Below, piece after piece: positions 34,518 through 44,220 of a stretch of 64,000 nt of DNA (the stretch's first letter is position 1; each line of letters opens with the position of its first letter). The notes under the pieces are model-generated. The model searched no databases and was not told where the DNA came from. It saw only the letters and a list, made by a program, of their open reading frames with translations. The position numbers and the translations under genes are program-made. The stretch spans positions 85,998 through 149,997 of the forward strand of contig NZ_LQIS01000006.1 of assembly GCF_001499905.1 (NCBI RefSeq), written 5' to 3'. Source of the stretch: Mycobacterium sp. GA-1285 (GTDB taxonomy: Bacteria; Actinomycetota; Actinomycetes; Mycobacteriales; Mycobacteriaceae).

Positions 34518-34657
34518 GAAGACCTCATCACCTCCTACGGTCTGATCGGCCACGGACTATCCGTGGCAGGAGGGTCGCCTGCGTCGGCAACCGGCCCAGG
34601 CTACAGGAAACCGCGCTGATCTGCGAAATCGTGCGGGGTGGCTCTCGACCACCTCAC

Positions 34658-34713
34658 CGATTGTGCAACTGGCTGCGCTTCGACGGCGTGTCGCGCAGCT
34701 GGTTTCACAATCG
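34658..34713 (-). terminator. Imperfect inverted repeat downstream of the mannosyltransferase
   Basis: 21-base arms (34658-34678 and 34693-34713) match at 18 positions. The right arm read on the minus strand begins CGATTGTGAAACCAGC. It starts 42 bp past the stop codon at 34755. It shares the TTGTGAAACCAGC core with the element at 50923-50984, so the two belong to one repeat family. Confidence 0.6.
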
Positions 34714-34754
34714 AGGCGGGGGCGGCGGGGCCGACGGCGTCGAGCGGCGGGCCC

Positions 34755-36458
34755 CTACCTCGAGACTGCCGTCAGATCGCGATCTTCTGCAGATTCGCGA
34801 TCTGTGTGCAGTCGCGACGCGTCTGGTCGCAGCCAGTCCGGCAGCCACCGCGGCGGTGCGTCCGGCGCGCGGTCGAACACCCCGCCCGCCGGGTCGTCGA
34901 CCGCACCTCGGGCCCGAACGAGATCCAGTTCCGGACGGTAAATCTGGCGAATGACCAACGCGCACAGCACAACCACAGCGATGTCGCGCAACAGCACGGT
35001 GATCGTGAACGGCTGCTCCGGCAGCCCGTTGTTCGCGTCGCCGTAGAGGTAGAGCATCCGCGGGACCCACACGAGCGCGTCGATCGTCATCCACGTCAAC
35101 AGGATTCGCCGATGCGGCAGCGCCAGCACCGCCAGCGGCACCAGCCACAGCGAGAACTGCGGGCTCCAGACCTTGTTAGTCAACAGGAACGCCGCCACGA
35201 TCAGGAACGCCAGCTGGGCCACGCGGGGCCGACGCTTCGCGGTCAGGGCGATGTAACCGATTGCGACACAACAGGAGACGAAGAGGATCGCCGAGACGAT
35301 GTTGGTCACCGTCGGCGGTTGCCAGAAACCGAGATCGGGATCGAACCCGCGCCAGCCGGTGAACGACTTGACTACGTTGTAGATCGAGTCCATGTCGTCG
35401 CCGCGGCGGGTGTTGAGCCGGAAGAACTCCGACCATCCCCGTGGGAAGAGCACGATGATCGGCAGGTTGACCACCAGCCATGCCGCCACCGCCGCTGCGG
35501 CCGTCTTGCCCACCTCCCGCAGCTTGCCGGTGCGCACGGCCAGCACCGCCAGCGGCGCCAACAACAGCAGCGGATACAGCTTGGCCGCCACACCCAGACC
35601 GATCAGCGCGCCGGCCAGCACCGGCTTTCGTCGCGCCCACGCCAGCAGCGCGCCCGTCGCGAAAGCCGTTGCCAGCGCGTCGAAATTCGTGAAGATCTGA
35701 AAGATCACCAGCGGTGACGCCGCCACCAACGCCGCGTCCCAGACCCGCCGCGGCCCGGCCAATCGCGACGTCGCCCACACCGTGACGAGCCAGGCCAACG
35801 CCAGCCCCAACGCCGCGATGTTGAAGAACATCACCACCTCGGCGATCACCGGCACCGACACCAGCTTCGTCAGCGCGGTGTAGGTCTTGGCCAACGACAT
35901 CGCCGTGTACTGGTAGATCCCCGTCAGCACCGGATACTCCATGTAGCGCACCGCGATGTTGCCGTCGTACTGGATGTGCGGCTGGCCGGTGGCGTCCTTC
36001 TCGATCCAGCTCGACTTGTACGGGAACCTGCCCAGGTTGAGCAGTTCGGCGGTGTAGAGCGGAACGGTGTCGGAATAGCAGAGCTGGTAGTACGCCCGCT
36101 GATTGTCCCAGTTGGCCACCCGCTGATCGGCGGGTCCCGTGCCCGTGGTTTGAAGGCAGGCGGCCTTCGTCGAATACCCGAGGGCCAGGAACACCAGCGC
36201 CATGATCAGCATGACGCGTAGCGGGGTCAGGAATCGCTGCCTGCCGATCAGCGCGTGCCTGCCGACCGGCCCGCCGATGACATCGCTCAGCGCGGCGCCG
36301 AGGACGTCCGTGCGGCTCGGCAGATCCCGGTCGTCGAGGCTTCGGGTGTCGCCCGCCAGCGGAACCGGCGACACCACACCAGCGAGCCGGGCCGGTGACC
36401 CGATGTCGGACGACGCCGACTTCGGCTCGCCCGTCTCCTCGCCCCCCACGTCGGTCAC
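34755..36458 (-). CDS. Membrane glycosyltransferase, GT87/DUF2029 type (Rv0051-like)
   Basis: 567 residues from GTG 36458, whose first bases overlap the ponA1 stop (GTGA). A cytosolic acidic N-terminus of about 80 residues precedes about 11 to 12 membrane segments. An outside loop after the first helix contains DNQRAYYQLCYSDTVPLY and an Asp-rich site typical of polyprenol-phosphate-mannose-dependent (GT-C) enzymes. In M. tuberculosis the same position is held by Rv0051. Translational coupling to a penicillin-binding protein supports a role in envelope glycans such as lipomannan; the acceptor is unknown. Confidence 0.85.
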   Translation of the reverse strand: MTDVGGEETGEPKSASSDIGSPARLAGVVSPVPLAGDTRSLDDRDLPSRTDVLGAALSDVIGGPVGRHALIGRQRFLTPLRVMLIMALVFLALGYSTKAACLQTTGTGPADQRVANWDNQRAYYQLCYSDTVPLYTAELLNLGRFPYKSSWIEKDATGQPHIQYDGNIAVRYMEYPVLTGIYQYTAMSLAKTYTALTKLVSVPVIAEVVMFFNIAALGLALAWLVTVWATSRLAGPRRVWDAALVAASPLVIFQIFTNFDALATAFATGALLAWARRKPVLAGALIGLGVAAKLYPLLLLAPLAVLAVRTGKLREVGKTAAAAVAAWLVVNLPIIVLFPRGWSEFFRLNTRRGDDMDSIYNVVKSFTGWRGFDPDLGFWQPPTVTNIVSAILFVSCCVAIGYIALTAKRRPRVAQLAFLIVAAFLLTNKVWSPQFSLWLVPLAVLALPHRRILLTWMTIDALVWVPRMLYLYGDANNGLPEQPFTITVLLRDIAVVVLCALVIRQIYRPELDLVRARGAVDDPAGGVFDRAPDAPPRWLPDWLRPDASRLHTDRESAEDRDLTAVSR

Positions 36459-39064
36459 GGAGGCGGCAGCGGCGCACCAGGCGCCGGCGGTGCTCCGACC
36501 GGGGCGGGCGGCGGTGCTCCGACCGGTGCCGGTGCGGGCGCCGGCCCGGGCACGGGACCACCCGGCACGGGACCGCCGGGGACGGTGCCGCCGGGCTGTG
36601 GCGGGCCCACGGGAACCGTCGTCGGCGGACCCCACGGAATCGTGATGCCGGGCGCCACTTCGATCGTCGGCTGGATGACGGTCGGGGACGGCGTAGGCGT
36701 GAGCTCCGAAGGCGGCGCCGTCGTCGACGGTGGCGGCGGGGCCTGCGGCACACCGGCGTAGCCGCCGATCTCCTCTGGCTTGGGGAACGACTCGATCTCG
36801 GTGTCCTCCAGCGCGCCGTCCATCGTCGCCTTCCAGATGTCAGACGGAAGACCGGACCCGTAAACCGGTGAGCCCCAACTGTTCTCCAGCGGCTTGGTGC
36901 CCTCGGTCGTGCCGACCCACACTGCCGTGGACAGTGACGGCGTGTAACCGACCATCCAGGCATCGCGGTTGCTGCCGGTGTCCCCCAGCTGGTTGGTGCC
37001 CGTCTTGGCCGCCGAGGGGCGACCACCGGCCAGCGCATGGCCGTTGGAGTAGGCCGCGATCGGTTGCATCGCCGAGGTCACGTTGTCGGCGACCTTCTTC
37101 TCGATCCGCTTCTCGCCCGAGTTGTCCTGCTGTGACGCGTCGAACAGCACCTCGCCCTCGGAGTTGACGACCTTCTGCACAAAGTGCGGTTTGTGGTACA
37201 CCCCCGAGGCCGCCAGCGTGGCATACGCCGACGCCATGTCGATCACCCGAGTCTGATACTGGCCCAACACGATTCCGTTGTTCGGCGGACCGCCCTGACC
37301 ATCTTCGGACAACGTGTGATCGACGCCGGGGAAGCTCTCGGCGATACCGGCCTCATGGGCGGCGTCGGCGACATCCTGCGGGCCGTTCCTCAGCTTGAGC
37401 ATCAGCCGGTAGTAGCTGGTGTTCAGCGAAAGCTTCAGCGCCTCGGCGATGTTGCACGTGCCGCAGCCGCCACCCTCGACGTTGGTGATCTTGATCCCGT
37501 TGACTTCCAGCGGCGAACTGTCTACCTGGGTGCCCAAGCCCATGCCCTGCTGCAACGCGGCGACCAACGCGAACACCTTGAACGACGACCCGGTCGGCAG
37601 ACCCGCCTGGGCGAAGTCGAAACCGTTGGCGTCGGTGCCGCCGTAGTAGGCCTTCACCCCGCCGGTGCGCGGGTCGATCGACACGATCGCCGTGCGCATG
37701 TCCGGGTCCTGGCCCTCGAGGTACTCCGAGGCGGCCTCCTCCGCGGCCTGCTGCGCCTTCGGATCGATGGTCGTGGTGATCTGCAGACCCTCGGTGTTCA
37801 GCGTCTGCTCGGTGATGTCGAACAGTTCGAGCAGCTCGGCCTGCACCTGCCGTTCGATGAGGCCGTTCGGCCCGGTCGTCTGGTTCTGCGAGCGCGCCAG
37901 CTCGGGCGGAACCGTCGCCGGGAACACCTGCGCCGCCCGCTCCTCGGGGGTCAGCGCGCCGATCTCGACCATGCCGTCGAGCACCCAGTTCCACCGTGCG
38001 GTGGCGCCCTCGAGATTGACCGCCGGGTCGAGTGCCGACGGCCGCTGGATGAGCGCGGCCAGCAGCGCGCCCTCTGCGACGTCGAGCTGTTCGACGGGCT
38101 TGTTGAAATACGCCTTGGACGCCGCGGCGATGCCGTAGGACCCGCGACCGAAGTAGATAATGTTCAGATACGACTGCAGCACTTGGTCTTTGGACCATTC
38201 ACCGGACATCTTCGTCGAGATGACCAGCTCCTTGGCTTTTCGTATCAGACCCCCGACCCCGGAGCGTTCCGAACCGACCAGCGCGTTCTTGACGTACTGC
38301 TGGGTGATCGTCGAGCCGCCCTGCAGGTCGCCGCCGAACAGGTTGTTCTTGATGGCCCGCGCGAAACCGGTGAACGAGAAGCCCGGGTTCGAGTAGAAGT
38401 CGCGGTCCTCGGCGGCCATCACCGCGTTGCGCGCCTGCACCGGGATCTGGTCGATGTCGACGTCGATGCGGTTGCCTTCGGGCGGAACGATTTTCGCCAG
38501 CTCGCTGCCGTCGCTGGCCAGGATCGTCGACACCTGGTTGGTGCGGATGTCCCCAGGTTTGGGGACGTCGACGATCATGTAGGCCATCCCGAAGGTGATG
38601 AGCGGCAGCACGATGAACACCGCGACCGCGATGAGGCTGCCGCGACGAACCCACGTCCAGTTGATCTGGCGGGGCGCCCCGCGCCGTGGTCCCGACGGGC
38701 CGCTCGGAGGTCCACCCCCGCCGGGTCGTCGGGGCGGTGGCGGTGGTGGTGCCGGTGGTTTGCGCGTCGGAGTGCGGTCCAGCGCCGCCTTGACGACGTC
38801 GACGGGGTCGCGCAGGTGTGGCGGTCGCGCCTCGCGCACCGGCGGGAGCACCGAGGTGTGCCGGTCGTCGGGCCGCACCGGCCGTGTCCTGGAATCCGGG
38901 GGGCGATGCGCGTCGGCTGGGGGGCTGTGTTGCGGTGCGTTGGCTGCCGGGCGGCGCCGGGCACCGCCGTCGGAGGGCTTGGGTCCTGGTGTGCTCACGC
39001 CATCAGCCCCATGTCCTGAACGGACATCGTTGACTGACCGGTCGTGGCGCCCTTCGCTATTCAC
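36455..39064 (-). CDS. ponA1: Bifunctional penicillin-binding protein PonA1
   Basis: 869 residues from GTG 39064 (VNSEGRH, aligning with the MNSDGRH start of the M. tuberculosis protein). A proline-rich cytosolic segment of about 135 residues is followed by one membrane helix (about 142-165). The transglycosylase domain has AAEDRDFYSNPGF and GGSTITQQYVKN. The transpeptidase domain has the SxxK motif in TGSSFKVF, SLN and KTGTNQLGD. The C-terminus is a long Pro/Gly/Ala tail outside the cell. It makes and cross-links peptidoglycan. The start overlaps the DUF5318 gene by eight bases and the stop overlaps the mannosyltransferase. Confidence 0.96.
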   Translation of the reverse strand: MNSEGRHDRSVNDVRSGHGADGVSTPGPKPSDGGARRRPAANAPQHSPPADAHRPPDSRTRPVRPDDRHTSVLPPVREARPPHLRDPVDVVKAALDRTPTRKPPAPPPPPPRRPGGGGPPSGPSGPRRGAPRQINWTWVRRGSLIAVAVFIVLPLITFGMAYMIVDVPKPGDIRTNQVSTILASDGSELAKIVPPEGNRIDVDIDQIPVQARNAVMAAEDRDFYSNPGFSFTGFARAIKNNLFGGDLQGGSTITQQYVKNALVGSERSGVGGLIRKAKELVISTKMSGEWSKDQVLQSYLNIIYFGRGSYGIAAASKAYFNKPVEQLDVAEGALLAALIQRPSALDPAVNLEGATARWNWVLDGMVEIGALTPEERAAQVFPATVPPELARSQNQTTGPNGLIERQVQAELLELFDITEQTLNTEGLQITTTIDPKAQQAAEEAASEYLEGQDPDMRTAIVSIDPRTGGVKAYYGGTDANGFDFAQAGLPTGSSFKVFALVAALQQGMGLGTQVDSSPLEVNGIKITNVEGGGCGTCNIAEALKLSLNTSYYRLMLKLRNGPQDVADAAHEAGIAESFPGVDHTLSEDGQGGPPNNGIVLGQYQTRVIDMASAYATLAASGVYHKPHFVQKVVNSEGEVLFDASQQDNSGEKRIEKKVADNVTSAMQPIAAYSNGHALAGGRPSAAKTGTNQLGDTGSNRDAWMVGYTPSLSTAVWVGTTEGTKPLENSWGSPVYGSGLPSDIWKATMDGALEDTEIESFPKPEEIGGYAGVPQAPPPPSTTAPPSELTPTPSPTVIQPTIEVAPGITIPWGPPTTVPVGPPQPGGTVPGGPVPGGPVPGPAPAPAPVGAPPPAPVGAPPAPGAPLPPP

Positions 39065-39482
39065 TGGCCGTGCGCGCACGCGAGCGCGCGGTCCGAGTGC
39101 CGGGCGATCCCTTGGGTGGCGGGACCGCACCGAGCACGTACGACTTGACCAGGTGATTCCAGCTGCAGGTGCGGCATACCTCCACCACGTGTACGGAGAA
39201 TTCGTCGTATCGGGACGCCAGTAGGACCAACTCCTCGGCTGTTCGTGCGGAACCCGAGACCGGGCCAAGATGGTCACCGAACACCCACGACACCAGGGTG
39301 AGCTGTTCTTTCCGGCAGATCGGGCACGTCACCGAACTGGGCTTGCCGTGGAATTTGGCGGCGCGCAGCAGATAGGGATTGGCGTCGCAGACCTCGGAGA
39401 CGCCGGTGCGTCCCGAATACACCTCGGCCAGCAGGGACCGTCGCCGAAGTGCGTAGTCCACCACCTGTCGCTGCAATCGCAC
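39057..39482 (-). CDS. DUF5318 protein (Rv0049-like)
   Basis: 141 residues from GTG 39482 (VRLQRQVVDYALRRRSLLAE). Two CxxC-type pairs, TCPICRKEQ and EVCRTCSWNH, suggest a zinc ribbon. The family is restricted to actinobacteria and is always found before ponA1 in mycobacteria. Function is unknown; overlap with ponA1 suggests a wall-growth role. The frame extends upstream to 39764 but lies over the divergent promoter and thioesterase gene and is not real. Confidence 0.88.
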   Translation of the reverse strand: MRLQRQVVDYALRRRSLLAEVYSGRTGVSEVCDANPYLLRAAKFHGKPSSVTCPICRKEQLTLVSWVFGDHLGPVSGSARTAEELVLLASRYDEFSVHVVEVCRTCSWNHLVKSYVLGAVPPPKGSPGTRTARSRARTASE

Positions 39483-39611
39483 GAGGACCAGAGTACGTCG
39501 GCGACGGGAGTACCGGAGCGTGACGGCACGGTCACGCCCCTCTCTAAGGTGTTTGATCTGGACCGACGGCAGCGGCAATCGGCCGTGCGCGGTGAACCTC
39601 AGGAGACTCCG
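39483..39611. promoter_or_regulatory. Divergent promoter region, DUF5318-ponA1 unit and thioesterase
   Basis: 129 bp between divergent start codons. It must carry both promoters; no clear dyad or -10 consensus stands out. Confidence 0.4.
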
Positions 39612-40445
39612 ATGCTGGACGGGCGCGACTTCGCCCTCGACGGCGGGCCCGCCGGTGAAGGCTCGAGCCGCTTCACCCGCGATCTTCCCGAACAGTGGTG
39701 CTTCGACGGCCGGGCCTTCGGCGGCTATACCTCCGCACTCGCACTTGCCGCGATGTTCGCGCACAGCGGCCGGTCGGCGGCGGCGTCGCTGTCGGTGACC
39801 TTCGTCGACGCCGGGGCGCCCGGACCGCTCGAGCTCGAAGTCCGCAGCATCCGCGGCGGGCGCACCGCCGCGGCGGTCGAAGCCACCATCCGCCAGCGCG
39901 AACGCACCATCCTCATCGCGAACAGCTGGTTCGCCGACGGCTGGCTCGGCCCGCCGTCGGTCGACGCACCGGTGCCCTTCGAGCGTTACGCCGCGCCGCT
40001 GCCGCTACCGCAATCCGCGCCCGCGCGGGACTGGATCGGCGAGGAGTATCCGTCGCTGCGGTTCGCCCACCGGCGAGGTCTGGACTACCCGGCCAGCCTG
40101 ACCCGGTTCGCGGACCGTCGGCCGGAGGTGGCGTTGTGGGTGTGCGCCGACAGCGATTCGCCCGACGACCCGCTCACCCATCCGCAGATCGCCGACGTCC
40201 TGCACGCCGACGCGCACCTCTTCGACGCTCCGGGCAAGGTCAGCGGGTTCGTCGACGCGTGGCTGCTGAGTCTGGACCTCAGCCTGGTGTGGCAGCCCGG
40301 GGCGCACCTGGTGCCGTCCACGGCGTGGCGGCTGCTGGAGGCGCGCGGCTCGGTCGCCAGCGGCGGGGTATCGGCCTACGGCTCGCTGCGCGGTTCCGAC
40401 GGATCGCTGCTGGCCGTGATGACTTCCCAGGGCCTTATCCGCTGA
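39612..40445 (+). CDS. Acyl-CoA thioesterase-like double-hotdog protein
   Basis: 277 residues. The N-terminal half has WCFDGRAFGGYTSALALAAM and SLSVTFVDAG, typical of TesB-like hotdog domains; a second, more diverged hotdog follows with DAWLLSLDLSLVWQPGAHL. It should hydrolyse acyl-CoA, substrate unknown. ATG 39612 follows AGGAGACTCC. It is divergent from the ponA1 unit and 20 bp upstream of the DUF1707 gene. Confidence 0.82.
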   Translation: MLDGRDFALDGGPAGEGSSRFTRDLPEQWCFDGRAFGGYTSALALAAMFAHSGRSAAASLSVTFVDAGAPGPLELEVRSIRGGRTAAAVEATIRQRERTILIANSWFADGWLGPPSVDAPVPFERYAAPLPLPQSAPARDWIGEEYPSLRFAHRRGLDYPASLTRFADRRPEVALWVCADSDSPDDPLTHPQIADVLHADAHLFDAPGKVSGFVDAWLLSLDLSLVWQPGAHLVPSTAWRLLEARGSVASGGVSAYGSLRGSDGSLLAVMTSQGLIR

Positions 40446-40465
40446 GTACTTCTACGATCATCCGC

Positions 40466-41320
40466 GTGGCAACCCGGCAGACATCGGCGACGCGGGCAAA
40501 AGACAGCGACCGCAACGACACGTGCCAGATCCTGGACAGCGCCCTGGCCGAGGGCCAGCTGTCGATGACCGAGCACGGCGAGCGGGTCAAGGCGGCGACC
40601 ACCGCGACCACGCTCGGCGACCTGCAGGCGCTGGTGTCAGATCTGCAAACCAACAACGCCCCGGTTCAGTTGCCGACGTTGACCAGAACGCGAGCACTGC
40701 CCGTGGCCGGCAGCGGCTGGGGTCTGCGGCTCGCGGTGGCCGGCGTGCTCGTGGTGCTCGGCATCGCCATCGGCTGGGGCCTGTACGGCAACACCCCGTC
40801 GCCGCTGAATTTCACGTCCGATCCGGGCGCCAAGTCCGACGGAATCGCTCCGGTGGTGCTCACACCGCCCAAGCAGTTGCACTCGCTCGGCGGGCTCACG
40901 GGGCTCATCGAGCAGATGAGGCAGCGGTTCGGCGACACCAACGGGTACCGCCTCGTCGTGTATCCGGACTACGCGTCGCTGACCCGGCCGGACCCGACCG
41001 AGGAGCGCCGCGAATTGAACTACACCTACCGCGGCGGCTGGGACGACCCGACGTCGAGTTCCAAGACCACCGATGCCGTCGAGGTCGACCTGAGCAGGTT
41101 CGACGCCAAAGCCGTCGTAGGCGTGCTGCGAGGTGCGCCCGAGACGCTGGGTATGAAGCCCGCGGACGTCACGAGCACCTACCTGTCCATCGATCCGAGC
41201 ACCGACCCGACGACCCCCGGCGCGCTGTCGATCGACGTCTACGTATCCAGCGACTACGGCAGCGGGTACATCGAGCTGGCCGGGGACGGCAGGGTCAAGC
41301 AGGTCAACTACCCGGGTTGA
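40466..41320 (+). CDS. DUF1707 membrane protein (Rv0048c-like)
   Basis: 284 residues from GTG 40466. The N-terminal DUF1707 motif (ILDSALAEGQLSMTEHGERV) is followed by one membrane helix (LRLAVAGVLVVLGIAIGWGL) and an extracytoplasmic domain of about 165 residues with no enzyme motif. It is a tail-side exported domain anchored in the membrane. Its position next to the PadR and ino1 genes is conserved in mycobacteria; function is unknown. Confidence 0.85.
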   Translation: MATRQTSATRAKDSDRNDTCQILDSALAEGQLSMTEHGERVKAATTATTLGDLQALVSDLQTNNAPVQLPTLTRTRALPVAGSGWGLRLAVAGVLVVLGIAIGWGLYGNTPSPLNFTSDPGAKSDGIAPVVLTPPKQLHSLGGLTGLIEQMRQRFGDTNGYRLVVYPDYASLTRPDPTEERRELNYTYRGGWDDPTSSSKTTDAVEVDLSRFDAKAVVGVLRGAPETLGMKPADVTSTYLSIDPSTDPTTPGALSIDVYVSSDYGSGYIELAGDGRVKQVNYPG

Positions 41321-41365
41321 CGTCCCAGAGTTCGCGCGGCGGCAACCCGACGTTCGCGCAGAATA

Positions 41366-41378
41366 TATCGGCGCGATA
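41366..41378. promoter_or_regulatory. TATCG-GCG-CGATA dyad, putative PadR autoregulatory operator
   Basis: A perfect 5+3+5 dyad in an AT-rich patch 62 bp upstream of the padR start codon. PadR-family repressors commonly bind dyads in their own promoters. Binding is inferred from position only. Confidence 0.45.
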
Positions 41379-41439
41379 CTATGGTGCGAGGTGTCGAAAC
41401 GCCGTAACGGGCGAGCTGCGATTTTCGGAGGGGGGTCTC

Positions 41440-41994
41440 GTGCTGGAACTGGCCATCCTGGGACTCCTGCAGGAATCGCCGATGCACGGCTACGAACTTC
41501 GCAAGAGGTTGACGGGGTTGCTCGGCGCCTTCCGCGCATTTTCGTACGGATCGCTGTATCCCGCCTTGCGACGCATGCAGAGCGACGGGCTGATCGTCGA
41601 GGACGCCGCGCCGGACGGGACTCCGAAGATGCGCCGGGCGCGACGCGTCTACCAGCTCACCGAGAAGGGCAAGCAACGCTTCTCCGAACTGGTGGCCGAC
41701 ACGGGCCCACAGAACTTCTCCGACGACGGATTCGGTGTCCATCTCGCCTTCTTCAACCGCACCCCCGCCGAGGCCCGGATGCGGATCCTTGAGGGGCGTC
41801 GTCGTCAGGTGGAGGAACGCCGCGAGGGTCTGCGTGAAGCCGTCGCGCGGGCCAGCAACTCGATCGACCGCTACACCCGGCAGCTTCATCAGCTGGGGTT
41901 GGAGTCGAGCGAGCGCGAGGTGAAGTGGCTCAACGAGTTGATTGCGGCGGAACGTCTGAGCCAGGCCCGTTCAGACAACACCGTGCAGCCCTAG
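41440..41994 (+). CDS. PadR-family regulator (Rv0047c-like)
   Basis: 184 residues from GTG 41440 with GGAGGGGGG just upstream. The winged helix is at the N-terminus ([40 protein letters not shown]) and a long C-terminal coiled coil ([18 protein letters not shown]) forms the dimer. Only 47 bp separate it from ino1, so it is likely co-transcribed with ino1 and may control it. Confidence 0.92.
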   Translation: MLELAILGLLQESPMHGYELRKRLTGLLGAFRAFSYGSLYPALRRMQSDGLIVEDAAPDGTPKMRRARRVYQLTEKGKQRFSELVADTGPQNFSDDGFGVHLAFFNRTPAEARMRILEGRRRQVEERREGLREAVARASNSIDRYTRQLHQLGLESSEREVKWLNELIAAERLSQARSDNTVQP

Positions 41995-42041
41995 GCACAA
42001 CCGAACCAACTAAGACAGGGATTACGAAGGGAAGAGTCGTC

Positions 42042-43118
42042 ATGTCATCCAACGGAGAGGTGCGGGTCGCGATTGTCGGCGTGGGCAACTGCGCGTCGTC
42101 GCTCGTACAGGGCGTGCAGTACTACCACGATGCCGACGAGACGGCCACCGTGCCCGGCCTGATGCATGTGCGCCTCGGCCCGTACCACGTGCGCGACGTC
42201 AAGTTCGTCGCCGCCTTCGACGTCGACGCCAAGAAGGTCGGCTTCGACCTGTCCGAGGCGATCTTCGCGTCAGAGAACAACACCATCAAGATCGCCGACG
42301 TGCCGCCGCTGAACGTCACGGTGCAGCGCGGCCCGACCCTCGACGGTATCGGCAAGTACTACGCCGACACCATCGAGGTTTCCGACTCCGACCCGGTCGA
42401 CGTCGTCAAGGCGCTCAAGGACGCCGAGGTCGACGTGCTGGTGTCCTACCTTCCGGTGGGTTCGGACGAGGCCGACAAGTTCTACGCCCAGTGCGCGATC
42501 GACGCGGGCGTGGCGTTCGTCAACGCGCTGCCGGTGTTCATCGCCTCGGACCCGGAGTGGGCGAAGAAGTTCACCGACGCGGGCGTGCCGATCGTCGGCG
42601 ACGACATCAAGAGCCAGATCGGCGCGACGATCACGCACCGCGTGATGGCCAAGCTGTTCGAGGACCGCGGCGTGCAACTGGACCGCACCATGCAGCTCAA
42701 CGTCGGCGGCAACATGGACTTCCTCAACATGCTCGAACGCGAGCGGCTGGAGAGCAAGAAGATCTCCAAGACCCAGGCCGTGACGAGCAACCTGCAGCGC
42801 GAGTTCAAGACCAAGGACGTGCACATCGGCCCGTCCGACCACGTCGGCTGGCTCGACGACCGCAAGTGGGCCTACGTGCGGCTCGAAGGTCGCGCGTTCG
42901 GCGACGTGCCGCTGAACCTGGAATACAAGCTCGAGGTGTGGGATTCGCCGAACTCGGCCGGCGTCATCATCGACGCGGTGCGCGCGGCGAAGATCGCGCT
43001 CGATCGCGGTATCGGCGGCCCGGTCGAGGCGGCCTCGGCGTACCTGATGAAGAGCCCGCCCAAGCAGCTGCCCGACGATGTGGCCCGGGCGCAGCTCGAA
43101 ACCTTCATCGAGGGCTGA
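42042..43118 (+). CDS. ino1: Inositol-3-phosphate synthase
   Basis: 358 residues. The NAD site [16 protein letters not shown] is at the N-terminus and the conserved core includes [30 protein letters not shown] and [12 protein letters not shown]. It converts glucose-6-phosphate to L-myo-inositol-1-phosphate, the first step toward phosphatidylinositol, lipoarabinomannan and mycothiol. GAAGGGAAGAG precedes ATG 42042. A strong hairpin follows the stop. Confidence 0.96.
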   Translation: MSSNGEVRVAIVGVGNCASSLVQGVQYYHDADETATVPGLMHVRLGPYHVRDVKFVAAFDVDAKKVGFDLSEAIFASENNTIKIADVPPLNVTVQRGPTLDGIGKYYADTIEVSDSDPVDVVKALKDAEVDVLVSYLPVGSDEADKFYAQCAIDAGVAFVNALPVFIASDPEWAKKFTDAGVPIVGDDIKSQIGATITHRVMAKLFEDRGVQLDRTMQLNVGGNMDFLNMLERERLESKKISKTQAVTSNLQREFKTKDVHIGPSDHVGWLDDRKWAYVRLEGRAFGDVPLNLEYKLEVWDSPNSAGVIIDAVRAAKIALDRGIGGPVEAASAYLMKSPPKQLPDDVARAQLETFIEG

Positions 43119-43128
43119 TTTTTTTTCT

Positions 43129-43183
43129 GCGATTTGTGGAGTCCTACCGGCGTTTTGAGCGCCGCTGGGGCTCCACAAATCGC
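43129..43183 (+). terminator. Long hairpin downstream of ino1
   Basis: Perfect 13-bp arms (GCGATTTGTGGAG and its complement) enclose a second stem (CGGCG/CGCCG). It begins 11 bp past the ino1 stop, has an eight-T run before it and GTTTTAT after it, so it could work in both directions. Confidence 0.8.
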
Positions 43184-43201
43184 GTTTTATAGAGTTCGTC
43201 C

Positions 43202-44101
43202 GTGACGGAAATCTCGCCCGACGACGAACTGGCCACCCTCGACGAGTTCATCTTCCTCACCGAGAACGCCCGCCAGGCCGGTGTCGAGGCGGTGCCGCCC
43301 GTCGATCGCATCGACTCCGGGTCGATCAGCGCCCTGAAATTCGGGGACGCCTCGCCGCGGGTGGTGTTTCTGCACGGCGGCGGTCAGAACGCGCACACCT
43401 GGGACACCGTGATCGTCGGCCTCGGCGAGCCGGCGCTGGCCATCGACCTGCCCGGGCACGGTCGGTCGGCGTGGCGCGAGGACGGCGACTACGGCCCCAA
43501 GAGCAACGCCGTCGCGATCGAACCCGTCGTGCGCTCACTGGCCCCCGGCGCCGATCTCGTCGTCGGGATGTCGCTGGGCGGCCTGACCGCGTTGCGCCTG
43601 GCCGTCGAGGCGCCGGACCTGGTGCGCAGGCTGGTGCTCGTCGACGTGACACCGTCTGCGCCCGAGCGGCACACCCAAATGACCGAGGCGCAGAAGGGCA
43701 CCGTCGCTCTGGTACAGGGCGATCGCATCTTCCCCTCGTTCGAGGCGATGCTGGAGAAGACGGTCGCCGCGGCGCCGCACCGCGACAGGGAATCGTTGCG
43801 GCGCGGGGTCTTCCACAACGCCAAGCGACTCGACGACGGCACCTGGACATGGCGCTACGACGAGATGCGCAAGGGCGAGGGCTTCGAGGGGCTTTGGGAC
43901 GACGTCCCCCGCCTGCAGGTGACGACGACGTTGGTGCGCGGCGCCAACTCCTTCTTCGTCAACGACGACGACGCCGCCGAGTTCGCCCGCCGCGCACCGG
44001 GTTTCAAGGACGTACACATCGTCGAGGACTCCGGACACTCGGTGCAGAGCGATCAGCCGGGCAAGTTGATCGAGATTCTGCGCGCGGTGCTGGCCGAGTA
44101 G
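43202..44101 (+). CDS. Alpha/beta hydrolase (Rv0045c-like)
   Basis: 299 residues from GTG 43202. The oxyanion region FLHGGGQNAHTW, the nucleophile elbow VGMSLGGL (Ser), and the late EDSGHSVQSDQP (catalytic His) are in the normal order. M. tuberculosis Rv0045c, in the same place, is an esterase with unusual substrate specificity. The natural substrate is unknown. The gene is flanked by hairpin elements on both sides. Confidence 0.9.
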   Translation: MTEISPDDELATLDEFIFLTENARQAGVEAVPPVDRIDSGSISALKFGDASPRVVFLHGGGQNAHTWDTVIVGLGEPALAIDLPGHGRSAWREDGDYGPKSNAVAIEPVVRSLAPGADLVVGMSLGGLTALRLAVEAPDLVRRLVLVDVTPSAPERHTQMTEAQKGTVALVQGDRIFPSFEAMLEKTVAAAPHRDRESLRRGVFHNAKRLDDGTWTWRYDEMRKGEGFEGLWDDVPRLQVTTTLVRGANSFFVNDDDAAEFARRAPGFKDVHIVEDSGHSVQSDQPGKLIEILRAVLAE

Positions 44102-44114
44102 CCGCACATCCCGC

Positions 44115-44177
44115 CGCGAGCGACCGCATTTGTCCACAGAAAGGCGGCGTGTCGGCGGGCAGACGCGGTCGCTCGCG
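44115..44177. repeat. Intergenic inverted-repeat element, copy 1
   Basis: 63 bp with perfect 13-bp arms (CGCGAGCGACCGC and its complement), 14 bp past the hydrolase stop. Its right half, GGCGGCGTGTCGGCG then GCAGACGCGGTCGC, is almost identical to the element at 58828-58888. It probably acts as a terminator, but the conserved loop implies a shared repeat family. Confidence 0.75.
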
Positions 44178-44220
44178 GGGGGTTGGTGGTCGGGAGACGC
44201 ACGCTGCGTACGGTTGAAGT